Assembly: GCA_044425705.1 (NCBI GenBank)
Contig: JAWXVD010000014.1
Coordinates: 1 to 47,783 of the forward strand
Length of the DNA: 47,783 nt
Reading direction: 5' to 3'
Source of the DNA: JAWXVD01 sp044425705
Lineage (GTDB): Bacteria; Bacillota; Clostridia; Lachnospirales; Lachnospiraceae
Each line of letters starts with the position of its first letter. Positions within the stretch are counted from its first letter, which is position 1. The notes beneath the pieces were generated by a model. The model worked only from the letters and a program-made list of their open reading frames with translations. It did no database searches and was not told the DNA's origin. Below are positions 1-8,539 of the stretch, in pieces. A program made the translations under genes and the position numbers.

Positions 1-145
1 GCCCATTTAAAATCGCCTTACGGCGAGGGGCATGCTAATTGGCTCTCGTAGTTGTTCTCTCCACACAAATCAGCGAAGTGATTTGTGTGGGGCTGAAAAG
101 TAACTGTAAGAGTTACAATTCACAATAAAGTAACCCCCAAATGGT
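1..145. repeat. Hairpin-rich intergenic element, cut by the left edge
   Basis: The first 145 bases hold three inverted repeats in a row and no gene. They are a short stem at 13-26 (TCGCC/GGCGA, loop TTAC), a perfect 12-bp stem at 61-72/79-90 (CCACACAAATCA with loop GCGAAG), and a 6-bp stem at 100-116 (GTAACT/AGTTAC). The first hairpin and its flank resemble the GCC-TACGGC hairpin inside the element at 46200-46332, and the GTTAC-AATTCACA stretch near 112-124 resembles its outer arm. This is probably a diverged copy of the same element family, truncated by the window edge. The GTAACT stem followed on the minus strand by TTTT could also help end the carbamate kinase transcript. Bases 146-257 hold nothing I recognise. 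Confidence 0.55.
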
Positions 146-257
146 TAGCTTTTGCTTCTAACAATTAGGAGGTCACTTTACTTATAATGAATTTATTATT
201 TTATTTACTCTTTAATTTCACTTACATATTCGTATACAACAGAGTTTATTTCACACC

Positions 258-1193
258 TTACTTTGTGATAAGGGTTCCTGCTTTTCCTTTAATTGCATCC
301 TCTGCCTTATCTAATGAAGTAATCAATACACTTCCTTCTGGCACTGCTTCTAAGTATGCAATTGCAGCTTCAATCTTAGGTAACATGGTATCTTGCTCAA
401 ATTGCCCTTCTGCAATATATTGTTTTGCTAATTCACATGTCATTTCACGAATTGGCGCTTCGTTCTCTTGTTTATAATTCTTATAAACTTGTTTCACACT
501 TGTAAAGATAATCAATTGTTCCGCTTTTAAGTCTGAAGCTAATTTTCCTGCTATAGAATCTTTTTCAATTACAGCAGATGCACCTTTCAAGGCTCCTTTT
601 TGTACAATAACAGGAATTCCTCCACCACCACAGGCAATGACAATTTGTCCCGCATCTGCTAGTGTACGTATGGCATCAATCTCCACGATACTAATTGGCT
701 TTGGTGCTGCCACAGCTTTTCTGTATCCTTGATTTGGTAATTCTAATACATAATTTCCCTTTTCTACTTCTATATCAGCTTCCGCTTTTGTCATAACGCG
801 ACCGATTGCCTTTTTAGGCTCATAAAAAGCTTCATCATAAGGATCAACACTAACTTGTGTTAAAATAGTGCTAACAGGTTTGGAAATCCCTCTACCAATC
901 AATTCTGCACGAAGGGAGTTTTGAATATCGTATCCTACATAACCTTGACTCATCGCACTACAAACACACATCGGTGCTGGCGTATAGTCAGTATGCACTC
1001 TATGCAATTCTGTCATAGCTTTATGAATCATACTAACTTGTGGGCCATTGCTGTGTGTAATCGTTAATTGATAATTTTCTTCCACCATATCTGCCAATGC
1101 CTTCGCTGTATATTTTACTGCATCCCATTGATCTCTTGTTGTATATCCCAATGCTTCATGTCCTAATGAAACGACTACTCTTTTTTTGCTCAT
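258..1193 (-). CDS. arcC: Carbamate kinase-family protein
   Basis: Amino-acid kinase fold of 311 residues. The family makes ATP from carbamoyl phosphate and ADP, the last step of fermentative arginine/agmatine or purine breakdown. Matches include VVVSLG at the N-terminus, the THSNGPQVSMIH substrate loop, CSAMSQGYVGYDIQN, ACGGGGIPV in the second half and IEKDSIAGKLASDL. The usual glycine loop GGNALG is replaced by GHEALG. I chose the ATG at 1193 because GAGG lies 8 bases before it; the upstream ATG at 1208 has no good ribosome site. The lspA-type gene lies 45 bp upstream on the same strand. No arginine deiminase or carbamoyltransferase is visible in the window, so the pathway feeding it is unknown. 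The family call is firm; catalysis of the standard reaction is an inference. Confidence 0.9.
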   Translation of the reverse strand: MSKKRVVVSLGHEALGYTTRDQWDAVKYTAKALADMVEENYQLTITHSNGPQVSMIHKAMTELHRVHTDYTPAPMCVCSAMSQGYVGYDIQNSLRAELIGRGISKPVSTILTQVSVDPYDEAFYEPKKAIGRVMTKAEADIEVEKGNYVLELPNQGYRKAVAAPKPISIVEIDAIRTLADAGQIVIACGGGGIPVIVQKGALKGASAVIEKDSIAGKLASDLKAEQLIIFTSVKQVYKNYKQENEAPIREMTCELAKQYIAEGQFEQDTMLPKIEAAIAYLEAVPEGSVLITSLDKAEDAIKGKAGTLITK

Positions 1194-1238
1194 CTTCTTG
1201 TTCCTCATTTCTCTTATTCAAAATTCACTGCTATTCAT

Positions 1239-1685
1239 TTAATTAGCACTAATTGCAGTTATCATCGCTCCTATTATAATACAAAAATCAGAAATATTAA
1301 ATACAATCTGACTAAATTTCTTCCATCTGCAAGGAAAGCTCACATAATCTATGACACGACCTCTTACCAATCTATCGTAAGTATTACTAAATGCACCACC
1401 TAAAAGAAATGTTAATCCTACTTTTAATGCTGACTTACCCGATTTTCCTAATGTGATAATAAATAAAATAGTAAGGATAAGGGATAACACCAAAGATATT
1501 ACTGCCACTATGCGACTGGTTTTTTCTCCTATATTCAAAAATGCACCATAATTATAATATTTCTGTATTTTTAATTTTCCATTGCAGATTAACTCTGGTT
1601 TCTTCTCTTCTTTATTTTTATCAATCCAGTTTTTTAAAAAATAGTCTCCTGTAAAAATACCTATGATTCCTAAAATATATCCCAT
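1239..1685 (-). CDS. lspA: Signal peptidase II (LspA) family protein
   Basis: Small integral membrane protein (148 aa) of the aspartic lipoprotein signal peptidase family, which removes signal peptides from diacylglyceryl-modified prolipoproteins. Both catalytic aspartate motifs are present: GGAFSNTYDRLVRGRVIDY (family GGxxxNxxDRxxxGxVxD) and FNISDFCI (family FNxAD). An N-terminal hydrophobic segment (residues 2-20) and two central or C-terminal ones (about 58-80 and 128-146) fit the four-helix topology, though hydrophobicity is modest and there is a charged stretch at 22-40. It diverges enough from housekeeping LspA that it may be a second, accessory copy. The ATG at 1685 follows AGGG at 7 bases. 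It lies just upstream of arcC, probably co-transcribed, and divergent from the sporulation gene at 1869. Confidence 0.8.
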   Translation of the reverse strand: MGYILGIIGIFTGDYFLKNWIDKNKEEKKPELICNGKLKIQKYYNYGAFLNIGEKTSRIVAVISLVLSLILTILFIITLGKSGKSALKVGLTFLLGGAFSNTYDRLVRGRVIDYVSFPCRWKKFSQIVFNISDFCIIIGAMITAISAN

Positions 1686-1868
1686 GCATCTACCCTAACC
1701 TTTCTCTTCTTGCCACGTTAAATGTTACTACTCTCCACCATGAATGTTTCTGAATTTTATTTTTCCTACTACTATTATAACGGATATTGTGTATAAAAAA
1801 AGTGAAATTTTCGAAAACTATTAAAAAATTTATACCCAAGTAAATTCTTGGAGAAAGTTCGGTGTCCT

Positions 1869-3302
1869 ATGCAATTATCAACTTCACTACAACAAAATAT
1901 TGCTCTTTTAAAAAATCTACTTCCTCTCAACAAAAGTTTTGATATCAATACTCGTTCTCTTTACTTTGGAAAAACCAAGGCTTATTGGATTGGTATCAAT
2001 GGATTTTGTAATATGGATTTATTACAAAAAGTCTTTACAGAAGTATTGTTTTCTGATGATGTAAACGTAACCATTACTGATGTTCAAGTATTTATGGAAT
2101 CTAAGATAGGCTATTTGCAAACCTCTGTAGAAGCAGATATGGATACTCTACTAAGACAGCTTTTAAGTGGTCCTTCCTTCCTATTAATAGATGGATTTTC
2201 ACAGGCCATTATATTAGATACTCGCTCTTATCCCACACGAAGTATTGCAGAACCAGAACTAGAAAAAGTGGCACGTGGCTCTAAAGATGGTTTTGTTGAA
2301 ACACTTTTATTTAACACAAATTTAATTCGAAGACGTATTCGCAGCACTGCACTCACATTTGAAGTCCATTCAGTTGGTACAGAAAGCAAATCTGATGTAT
2401 GTCTTGCCTATCTTAATGATATTGTAGATACTAAATTATTAAAACAAGTGCAATCACAACTGCAAAACTTAGATGTCACTTGTTTGACAATGGGTTCCAA
2501 AAGTTTAGATGAACTGCTTTTAAAAAAGAAAATGTTTCACCCTCTTCCTAGTTTTTTTATGACCGAACGACCAGATGTAGCTTGCAGTTATTTATCTGAA
2601 GGGTATATCATCATCATTGTTGATACTTCACCTTCTGTGTTAGTTCTACCCTGTTGCATCTTTCAATTTACACAAAGTCCTGAGGATTATTATAAAAGTC
2701 CTGACGTTGGCAATTACCTCCGTCTGGTTCGTTTTGGTTGTATCTTACTGAGTCTACTTCTAATGCCTTTGTTTTTGCTATTGGGTAGCAATCCACAATA
2801 CTTACCCAAGGGTATTTCCCTTCTTCCTAATGGTGATATTGGACCTATTACCTTATTTATTTATGTTTTGTTTATGGAACTAGGTTTAGATTTATTCAAG
2901 TACGCCTCTTCTCATAGTCCCAGCGGACTAGGGGGTTCTTTTGGTTTAATCGGTGGACTCTTAATCGGTGATGTAGCTGTCACCTTGGAATGGGCAAGTA
3001 TAGAAGTCATCTTCTATGGTGCTGCCACATTGCTGACAACTCTAGGCTTATCCAGCATTGAATTTGGAGAAGGCATTCGTATGTACCGCATCTTTTTAGT
3101 CTTATGTACAGGATTTTGGGGGCTATATGGATTTATAGGTGGGTTACTGTTGATTATATGGTCAACGATAACTACACCAACCTTCGGTCATAAAAGTTAT
3201 ATTTGGCCGCTATTTCCTTTTCACTGGAAATCTTTAAAAACTTTACTGTTTCGGTATCCTACATTCAAAGCCCAACCAACAGATTTAAAGACAAAAAAAT
3301 GA
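1869..3302 (+). CDS. spoVAF: Spore germination protein, SpoVAF/GerA family
   Basis: A 477-aa membrane protein of the GerA family. The N-terminal half is soluble: SFDINTRSLYFG near residue 18, then VARGSKDGFVETLLFNTNLIRRRIR, the conserved segment shared by GerAA and SpoVAF. The second half has about five membrane helices starting at LVRFGCILLSLLLMPLFLL, with the family segment FGLIGGLLIGDVAV. The short N-terminus and lone position favour the SpoVAF type over a GerA/B/C receptor operon, and no B or C subunit follows. SpoVAF acts in the inner spore membrane with the dipicolinate channel. A TTG at 1848 opens the frame, but GGAGAAAG (1850-1857) precedes the ATG at 1869, which gives the expected N-terminus. 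The exact subfamily is an inference. Confidence 0.8.
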   Translation: MQLSTSLQQNIALLKNLLPLNKSFDINTRSLYFGKTKAYWIGINGFCNMDLLQKVFTEVLFSDDVNVTITDVQVFMESKIGYLQTSVEADMDTLLRQLLSGPSFLLIDGFSQAIILDTRSYPTRSIAEPELEKVARGSKDGFVETLLFNTNLIRRRIRSTALTFEVHSVGTESKSDVCLAYLNDIVDTKLLKQVQSQLQNLDVTCLTMGSKSLDELLLKKKMFHPLPSFFMTERPDVACSYLSEGYIIIIVDTSPSVLVLPCCIFQFTQSPEDYYKSPDVGNYLRLVRFGCILLSLLLMPLFLLLGSNPQYLPKGISLLPNGDIGPITLFIYVLFMELGLDLFKYASSHSPSGLGGSFGLIGGLLIGDVAVTLEWASIEVIFYGAATLLTTLGLSSIEFGEGIRMYRIFLVLCTGFWGLYGFIGGLLLIIWSTITTPTFGHKSYIWPLFPFHWKSLKTLLFRYPTFKAQPTDLKTKK

Positions 3303-3328
3303 GAGGATGAAATTTTTCATCCTCTCTT
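3300..3328. terminator. Intrinsic terminator between convergent genes
   Basis: A perfect stem GAGAGGATGAAA/TTTCATCCTCTC with a 2-base loop overlaps the stop codon of the SpoVAF-type gene. It is followed by TTCCTT on the plus strand. It sits between convergent genes and may also serve nagB from the other side. Confidence 0.75.
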
Positions 3329-3401
3329 CCTTACTAATAATCATCACTTGCTCCAAGATCTAGCAACCTTGCCTGGCGGAGTCTAATCAATAGTTTTTAG
3401 C

Positions 3402-4142
3402 TTATTTCACTTTTTCTTTAATCACACTCAATGCTTCTGCATCTGCCACAATGACAACATCATGATGTAATTGAAGGATAGATGCTGGCATCTCTGGTAC
3501 GATTGGTCCATAAAATGCTTGGTATAAAGCTTCTGCTTTTGCTTTTCCTGTTGCAATGAGTAAAATTTTATGTGCTAACATAATATTTTTAATTCCCATA
3601 GTATAGGCTTTTTTAGGCACATCATCAATAGATTCGAAAAATCTTGCATTTGCTTCGATTGTTTCTTTTGTTAAATCAACACAATGTGTGGCTTGTTCAA
3701 AATTATCTCCTGGTTCATTAAATCCAATATGACCGTTTCCACCAATTCCTAATATTTGAATATCAATACCACCAACTTGGTCGATTAATGCATTATAATC
3801 AGCACATGCCTTTTCTTCATCTAATTCCATTCCATTTGGCACAAAAGTTTGTTCTTTATTAATATTAATATGATCAAACAAATTTGTATTCATGAAATAG
3901 CGGTAACTTTGATCATTTGAATCATCTAAACCTTTATATTCATCAAGATTTACTGATGTCACTTGCGAGAAATCAATATCTCCTTTGTTATACCATTCAA
4001 CAAGTTGCTTATACATACCAACTGGTGTACTTCCTGTTGCTAATCCTAAGACAGCTCTAGGCTTCATAATTACCTGTGCAGATAAAATATTTGCTGCTTT
4101 TCTGCTTACATCTGCATAATCTTTCCCTTCATAAATTACCAT
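3402..4142 (-). CDS. nagB: Glucosamine-6-phosphate deaminase
   Basis: A 246-aa deaminase/isomerase that turns glucosamine-6-phosphate into fructose-6-phosphate and ammonia, the entry of amino sugars into glycolysis. Family signatures are intact: GLATGSTPVGMY (phosphate loop, about residue 34), VNLDEYKGL (catalytic Asp) and ILGIGGNGHIGFNEPG (about residue 131). There is no C-terminal allosteric extension of the enterobacterial type, as is normal for Firmicutes. It is the last gene of the minus-strand series, 29 bp behind Enzyme I, with AAAGGA as ribosome site. Its place here suggests the PTS cluster delivers an amino sugar. No N-acetylglucosamine-6-phosphate deacetylase (NagA) is in the window, so acetylated substrate would need one from elsewhere. 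Confidence 0.95.
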   Translation of the reverse strand: MVIYEGKDYADVSRKAANILSAQVIMKPRAVLGLATGSTPVGMYKQLVEWYNKGDIDFSQVTSVNLDEYKGLDDSNDQSYRYFMNTNLFDHININKEQTFVPNGMELDEEKACADYNALIDQVGGIDIQILGIGGNGHIGFNEPGDNFEQATHCVDLTKETIEANARFFESIDDVPKKAYTMGIKNIMLAHKILLIATGKAKAEALYQAFYGPIVPEMPASILQLHHDVVIVADAEALSVIKEKVK

Positions 4143-4171
4143 AAACTTAATAATTCCTTTCTCTCATCTTG

Positions 4172-5791
4172 CTATTCTTTTCCATACATTAAGATTTTTT
4201 CTTTTACTGGTAATACCATAGATGCAGATACTGACAACTCGTCAATGCCCATTTCTACAAATTTTTCCGTCAATGCCGTATCTGCTCCTAATTCACCACA
4301 GATTCCTGCCCAAATACCATTTCTATGAGCACTGTCAATAACCATTTGAATCATGCTTAAAATAGCTGGGTGATGGGCATCATAGAACATATCTAATTCT
4401 GGATTTTGGCGGTCTAATGCCAATGTATATTGTGTCAAATCATTGGTTCCAATACTAAAGAAATCTACATGTTTTGCAAAAGTATCAGCCAAAATTACGG
4501 ATGCTGGTGTTTCAATCATAATACCAAATTCTACATCACCATATGGAATACCATCTGCATCTAAAGAATCTTTTACTTCTTGAATAATCTCTTTTACTTT
4601 AACAATCTCCCATTCTGAAATAATCATAGGTATCATAATAGAAATTTTGCCAAATGCACTGGCTCTATAAATCGCTCTCAATTGTGTTTTAAAAATTTCT
4701 TCCCTTGTTAAACAAATACGAATAGCACGATATCCTAACGCTGGGTTCTCTTCTTTTGTTAAATTAAAGTAATCAATCTGTTTATCTGCACCGATATCAA
4801 GTGTTCGAATGATAACTCTTCTACCAGCCATCATTTCGGCTACTGTTTTATATACTTGCACCTGTTCTTCTTCACTTGGATAATCCGAAGTTTGTAAGTA
4901 TAAGAATTCACTACGGAATAAACCAATACCGTCCGCATCATTCTGTAATACTGCTGCCACATCACCAACACTGCCTATATTGGCATATAATTTAATACTA
5001 CGACCATCTTTTGTAACTACCTTTTTGCCTTTATATTTCTGTAGTAATTGGCGTTTCTCCAACTCTTCTTGCTGTTTTGCTCTATATCGGTCTAATACTT
5101 CTTCTGTTGGCTCAACAATCACAATACCTTCTCCACCGTCTACAATAGCCATTTTGCCATGCACTGATGTAGGAATTGGTGTTGTTACTAATGCTGGTAT
5201 ATTCATTGTTCTTGCTAAAATAGCGGTATGTGAATTGGTAGTTCCCTGACGGGTAACAAAAGCCAATACCTTTTCTTTATCTAATTGAATGGTCTCACTT
5301 GGTGCTAAATCATCTGCTACAATAATACTAGGTTTATCAATCACAGCCTTAGATTCTTCTGCACCTGTCAAAACTTGTACCAGGCGTTCTGAAATATCTC
5401 CGATATCTGCTGCCCTAGCTTGCATATACTCATCATCCATAGAAGCAAACATAGTAGCAAAATTATCGCCCGTTGTGGCAACTGCATATTCCGCATTTAC
5501 CTTTTGCGTTTCTATAATGTTACGAATAGAATCTAGATAATCATCATCCTCAAGCATCATTTGATGAACCTCAAATATAGCAGCGTTAGTTTCACCAACC
5601 TCTGCTACCGCTTTATCATATAGGATACCTAAACCTTTGATTGCTTCTTCTTTTGCTACTTCAAAACGAGCTAGCTCTTTCTCTATGTCTTCTATACGGG
5701 TACGACGCACTTGCTTATTCTTTTGTTTTAATTCTACAAGTTCGCCGATAGCAATCCCCTGAAATGCTGCTTTTCCTTGGAAATTAATCAT
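4172..5791 (-). CDS. ptsI: PTS Enzyme I (PEP-protein phosphotransferase)
   Basis: Cytoplasmic general PTS protein of 539 aa that autophosphorylates with phosphoenolpyruvate and passes phosphate to HPr. The phosphorylated histidine is His188 in GTTNSHTAILAR. The PEP-binding half shows GIGLFRSEFLY, IIRTLDIGADK, FGIMIETPASV and FSIGTNDLTQY, and the C-terminal acid/base cysteine lies in GICGELGAD. Length is close to the usual 570. I placed the start at the second of two tandem ATGs (5791), 5 bases after GGAGG; a TTG at 5803 only extends the frame through the ribosome site. It follows ptsH by 14 bp and precedes nagB by 29 bp. Confidence 0.97.
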   Translation of the reverse strand: MINFQGKAAFQGIAIGELVELKQKNKQVRRTRIEDIEKELARFEVAKEEAIKGLGILYDKAVAEVGETNAAIFEVHQMMLEDDDYLDSIRNIIETQKVNAEYAVATTGDNFATMFASMDDEYMQARAADIGDISERLVQVLTGAEESKAVIDKPSIIVADDLAPSETIQLDKEKVLAFVTRQGTTNSHTAILARTMNIPALVTTPIPTSVHGKMAIVDGGEGIVIVEPTEEVLDRYRAKQQEELEKRQLLQKYKGKKVVTKDGRSIKLYANIGSVGDVAAVLQNDADGIGLFRSEFLYLQTSDYPSEEEQVQVYKTVAEMMAGRRVIIRTLDIGADKQIDYFNLTKEENPALGYRAIRICLTREEIFKTQLRAIYRASAFGKISIMIPMIISEWEIVKVKEIIQEVKDSLDADGIPYGDVEFGIMIETPASVILADTFAKHVDFFSIGTNDLTQYTLALDRQNPELDMFYDAHHPAILSMIQMVIDSAHRNGIWAGICGELGADTALTEKFVEMGIDELSVSASMVLPVKEKILMYGKE

Positions 5792-5805
5792 CATTTCCTC
5801 CAATC

Positions 5806-6063
5806 TTATAGGTTCTCTTCAAAAAATGCTTTCATTCCTGCCAAAGTGGCTTCTTCATTTCCACCTTCTACAGCTACAGTTACTGTTTCACCTTGTTTGA
5901 TTCCCATTGACATAATTGCCATTAATTTTGTTGCTTCTACTGTTTTTTCACCTTTTGTAAGGGTGATTTTACTATCGTATTCTTTTGCTGCCTTTACTAA
6001 CATTCCTGCTGGTCTTGCATGAATTCCTAATTCATCTCTTACTACAAATTCAAAACTGTTCAT
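5806..6063 (-). CDS. ptsH: HPr phosphocarrier, His15 present, Ser46 absent
   Basis: An 85-aa phosphocarrier that takes phosphate from Enzyme I on His15 (GIHARPAG) and gives it to IIA domains. The segment that in Bacillus reads KSIMGVMS with Ser46 reads TKLMAIMS here, so position 46 is lysine and only Ser52 remains. HPr kinase/phosphorylase would have no regulatory serine to modify, so this copy should not act as the CcpA co-repressor. The start is the ATG at 6063, giving the standard length. The upstream in-frame ATG at 6072 directly abuts AAAGGAG, too close to serve. It sits 28 bp after the GntR gene and 14 bp before ptsI. Confidence 0.95.
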   Translation of the reverse strand: MNSFEFVVRDELGIHARPAGMLVKAAKEYDSKITLTKGEKTVEATKLMAIMSMGIKQGETVTVAVEGGNEEATLAGMKAFFEENL

Positions 6064-6091
6064 TTCTTTCATCTCCTTTTTTCTTCACATC

Positions 6092-6754
6092 TTAGGTTGT
6101 AATACTGATTTGTACTTGTTCTGGGTTATTGTATGAGTTGCTATAAATATAGGGTTGCCCTTTTACGCTCAAATAGGTGGTTTCTATTTTAATAATAGGT
6201 ATCTCTAATTCCATATTTAATAAATGTGCATATTTCACAGGAACCATCATTGGTATAAAATCTTTCTTGGCTACCATCACGTCCATATTTTCTATAAATT
6301 GCTCCAAAAACTTTACTGGCTCCAATTTATCATTGTTAATATACTTACTGTTAATATAGATTTCATCAACACTGGCAGGAAATTTACCCTTGTAATTAAC
6401 ACGCACCAATCTCGTACAGGCATCGCCTGCACCCATTTCCAGTTTGTTTCTTACATACTTATCCGGTTCTCTCATATTAAAATGTATGATTTTATATTTA
6501 TCATGCATTTCTAACATTTCTACCGAAACATTTGTCTTTCTCAGCTTTTCATCTGCAACAAATGTGCCCTTATTTTTATTGGTGTACAAATACCCTTCCA
6601 TTACCAATTCTTGAACCGATCTTCTGACGGTCATTCGACTCACTTTAAATTGGTCTGCTAGTTCTCGCTCTGATAAAATCGGCGTATTTGGAGCTGCATT
6701 TTCAATTTCTGAAATCAATTTATCTTTTACTTTTTGATACATTGGTTTACCCAT
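6092..6754 (-). CDS. GntR-family (HutC/UTRA) transcriptional regulator
   Basis: A 220-aa repressor with an N-terminal winged helix (residues 1-70: LSERELADQFKVSRMTVRRSVQELVMEGYL) and a C-terminal UTRA ligand domain ending YIYSNSYNNPEQVQISI. UTRA regulators such as NagR and TreR sense phosphorylated sugars. NagR-type proteins bind palindromes of the form TGGTNTANACCA, and three TGGTATATACCA-like sites lie upstream of the PTS genes at 11206-11245. This protein is therefore the obvious candidate to bind them, by inference from family and proximity. It is embedded in the gene series it would control, so autoregulation is likely, and it also has a possible promoter of its own just upstream. Confidence 0.92.
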   Translation of the reverse strand: MGKPMYQKVKDKLISEIENAAPNTPILSERELADQFKVSRMTVRRSVQELVMEGYLYTNKNKGTFVADEKLRKTNVSVEMLEMHDKYKIIHFNMREPDKYVRNKLEMGAGDACTRLVRVNYKGKFPASVDEIYINSKYINNDKLEPVKFLEQFIENMDVMVAKKDFIPMMVPVKYAHLLNMELEIPIIKIETTYLSVKGQPYIYSNSYNNPEQVQISITT

Positions 6755-6786
6755 TTATGCAACTCCTCTCCGCTAGTGTATTTATT

Positions 6787-6815
6787 ATATTATAGTATCT
6801 AATGTCTAATTTCAA
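6787..6815 (-). promoter_or_regulatory. Possible promoter of the GntR-ptsHI-nagB segment
   Basis: On the minus strand TTGAAA (6810-6815), 17 bases and TAATAT (6787-6792), with overlapping TATAAT alternatives at worse spacing. It lies in the 84-bp gap before the GntR gene, so the distal genes could be transcribed apart from the PTS genes. Confidence 0.45.
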
Positions 6816-6838
6816 CCGTAAAACCGCGAACCTTGTCT

Positions 6839-7933
6839 TTATTTATCAATTTTTAAGATTTTAAAAGGTCGCCATGGAGTTAAATATTCTAATAACATGC
6901 TTTCGTGTGCTGGAATATGACCTACTACATTTTTATTTCCTTCATTTTCCATATCTCGTAATACAATGTGTAGCTCTCCTTTATATCGACCATATCCATT
7001 ATTTAAGACAACCACATCACCGCGTTTTAAATCACGTGTATTATGTGGCGGAATATCTTCACTGGCATAAGTGATTCTAGAAAATGTACTACGAGCCATA
7101 TAATCGCCCATATCGCCACGCACATGATGTGGGAATTCATAAATAATTTTATCTTCTACTTCCCAATTCTCCTCTTCCGTTTCTAATTTGAAGGTTAACT
7201 TTCCATCTGTTAAAGCTGCCATTGCTTCTAGTTCTTCATCTGTTGCAAATGCATTTCCAATAATAATATCGTCTACCTCTCCCATTGCTAGTAAATGTCT
7301 AGCCTGTACATCAATCGGAAGTTCTCGATGCATTTCTACGGTACATAATCCTTCATTTACGGGCCATGGACCAAAGGTATTATCATTCTGACTTGTTACG
7401 AATGCTGCTACTGGAATACCTTGGACCTTCATGATTGCATTGCATTTATGGAAATGTTCTAAACTTAATGCAGTGTATTTTTGTGGATAAAAATTATGAC
7501 AACTGATCAATTTATCTTGATTGGCCCCATAACTCAATACGTAATCAACATGCTTTGTTGCTTGACTTGCATTGATTTCCACTTTCAATCCATAAGGATT
7601 ATATGTCATCATGGCTTCTTCTTGTGCTGGCAAATCTTCATCTAAACGAATTCCATTAGCGCCCATGTCTAAGAATGGTTTTAGATTGGTATGCTCTATT
7701 CCAAATTTTTCAAATACTGGCGGTGCAATGTCTAATATTACTTCCATTCCAAATGACTGTGCATATTCATTTGTTTTTTTGTATCTTGCTGCGATTTCAT
7801 CTGTATCACCTTCTGCACTAATCAAACATGAAAATACTCTCTTAAATCCACATTCTGCTGCTTTCTTTATATATTTAAAATCTTGTTCCGGAGTACTGTG
7901 CTCTGGATATACCGATATTCCCAGTCTTCCCAT
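6839..7933 (-). CDS. MupG/DUF871-family TIM-barrel protein, probable phospho-disaccharide hydrolase
   Basis: A 364-aa protein of the DUF871/MupG family: a TIM barrel (LGISVYPEHSTPEQDFKYIKKAAECGFKRVFSCL at the N-terminus, GIRLDEDLPAQEE, YPQKYTALSLEHFHKCNAIMK) followed by a cyclophilin-like C-terminal domain from about residue 250. The Staphylococcus aureus member MupG is a 6-phospho-N-acetylmuramidase that splits MurNAc-6P-GlcNAc inside the cell. It follows a complete lactose-type PTS and no GH1, GH4 or other phosphoglycosidase lies nearby, so it is the likely hydrolase for the imported phospho-disaccharide. Whether that sugar is MurNAc-GlcNAc is not shown; the staphylococcal MurNAc PTS is of another family. 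The start follows AAGGAG at 8 bases, and the DUF3284 stop codon directly precedes it. Confidence 0.88.
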   Translation of the reverse strand: MGRLGISVYPEHSTPEQDFKYIKKAAECGFKRVFSCLISAEGDTDEIAARYKKTNEYAQSFGMEVILDIAPPVFEKFGIEHTNLKPFLDMGANGIRLDEDLPAQEEAMMTYNPYGLKVEINASQATKHVDYVLSYGANQDKLISCHNFYPQKYTALSLEHFHKCNAIMKVQGIPVAAFVTSQNDNTFGPWPVNEGLCTVEMHRELPIDVQARHLLAMGEVDDIIIGNAFATDEELEAMAALTDGKLTFKLETEEENWEVEDKIIYEFPHHVRGDMGDYMARSTFSRITYASEDIPPHNTRDLKRGDVVVLNNGYGRYKGELHIVLRDMENEGNKNVVGHIPAHESMLLEYLTPWRPFKILKIDK

Positions 7934-8350
7934 CTATACTTCTCCTTTGATATGTTTTTCTATACTCTTTAATTTATATATTAATTTTTTAGTTCTGCTT
8001 TTTTTATACAATGATTTCATTAACTTAGCATTCCATTGATCCATTTTATTTTCAAATGTTTCCTCTTCTTCGTAAGAAACAAGAATACCTTGTTCCTCCT
8101 CTGTTATTCGATAAGCTGAATGAACGGTAGAACGTGATGTGATAAAATCAGCTGCATAGCATTTTTCTTCTACATATTCCACAATCTCTACTTTAGCTGT
8201 CATGAAACCACTTAATGTAGTTGGTAATTTTTTTTCAAATGTAAGACCCGCGTAGATTTCTGCTTCTTCTCCCATATCTTGTATAATAGAATCTACAATA
8301 ATTTTCCAAAAATCCTTTGCACTGACATCCAATTTTACTTCAACGTTCAT
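7934..8350 (-). CDS. DUF3284-family protein
   Basis: A 138-aa soluble protein matching DUF3284, recognisable by the N-terminal NVEVKLDVSAKDFWKIIVDSIIQDM, a central beta-rich part and a basic C-terminal helix (KSLYKKSRTKKLIYKLKSIEKHIK). The family is routinely found next to lactose/cellobiose-type PTS genes and has a START-like pattern of strands around a long helix, but no known activity. GTG at 8365 opens the frame. I prefer ATG at 8350, because GAAGG lies 8 bases before it and the family begins at that point. It abuts the DUF871 gene with no spacer, implying translational coupling. Confidence 0.8.
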   Translation of the reverse strand: MNVEVKLDVSAKDFWKIIVDSIIQDMGEEAEIYAGLTFEKKLPTTLSGFMTAKVEIVEYVEEKCYAADFITSRSTVHSAYRITEEEQGILVSYEEEETFENKMDQWNAKLMKSLYKKSRTKKLIYKLKSIEKHIKGEV

Positions 8351-8380
8351 ATCTATAACCTTCACTTTCTCTCATAATAC

Positions 8381-8539
8381 CTAATCTTTTTCGTCTGTTT
8401 TTCCTTTTCGAAACATAATAACGCCACCAACTACAAACGATAGGCCAGCAACAATTAGCGAAAGACTATCCGTTTGCAATTGGGATGCCATAATAAGGAC
8501 ACCCCCGAGGCTTATAATCGCTAAACCCCATTGCTTCAT
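8381..8539 (-). CDS. Small 52-aa two-helix membrane protein
   Basis: A short gene translating as MKQWGLAIISLGGVLIM, a short loop, LSLIVAGLSFVVGGVIM and a charged tail FRKGKTDEKD. That gives two hydrophobic helices (about 5-18 and 26-42) with a short hairpin turn. Its ATG overlaps the stop of the preceding 71-aa gene in an ATGA, the classic translational coupling arrangement, which argues strongly that it is real. I do not recognise the family. Its location inside a PTS operon suggests a membrane accessory of the permease, but nothing in the sequence proves it. Confidence 0.72.
   Translation of the reverse strand: MKQWGLAIISLGGVLIMASQLQTDSLSLIVAGLSFVVGGVIMFRKGKTDEKD

Noticed and set aside
187..477. 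Plus-strand reading frame of 96 codons
   Set aside because: It overlaps the 3' end of carbamate kinase antisense, has no ribosome site and has no protein-family features; a shadow frame.
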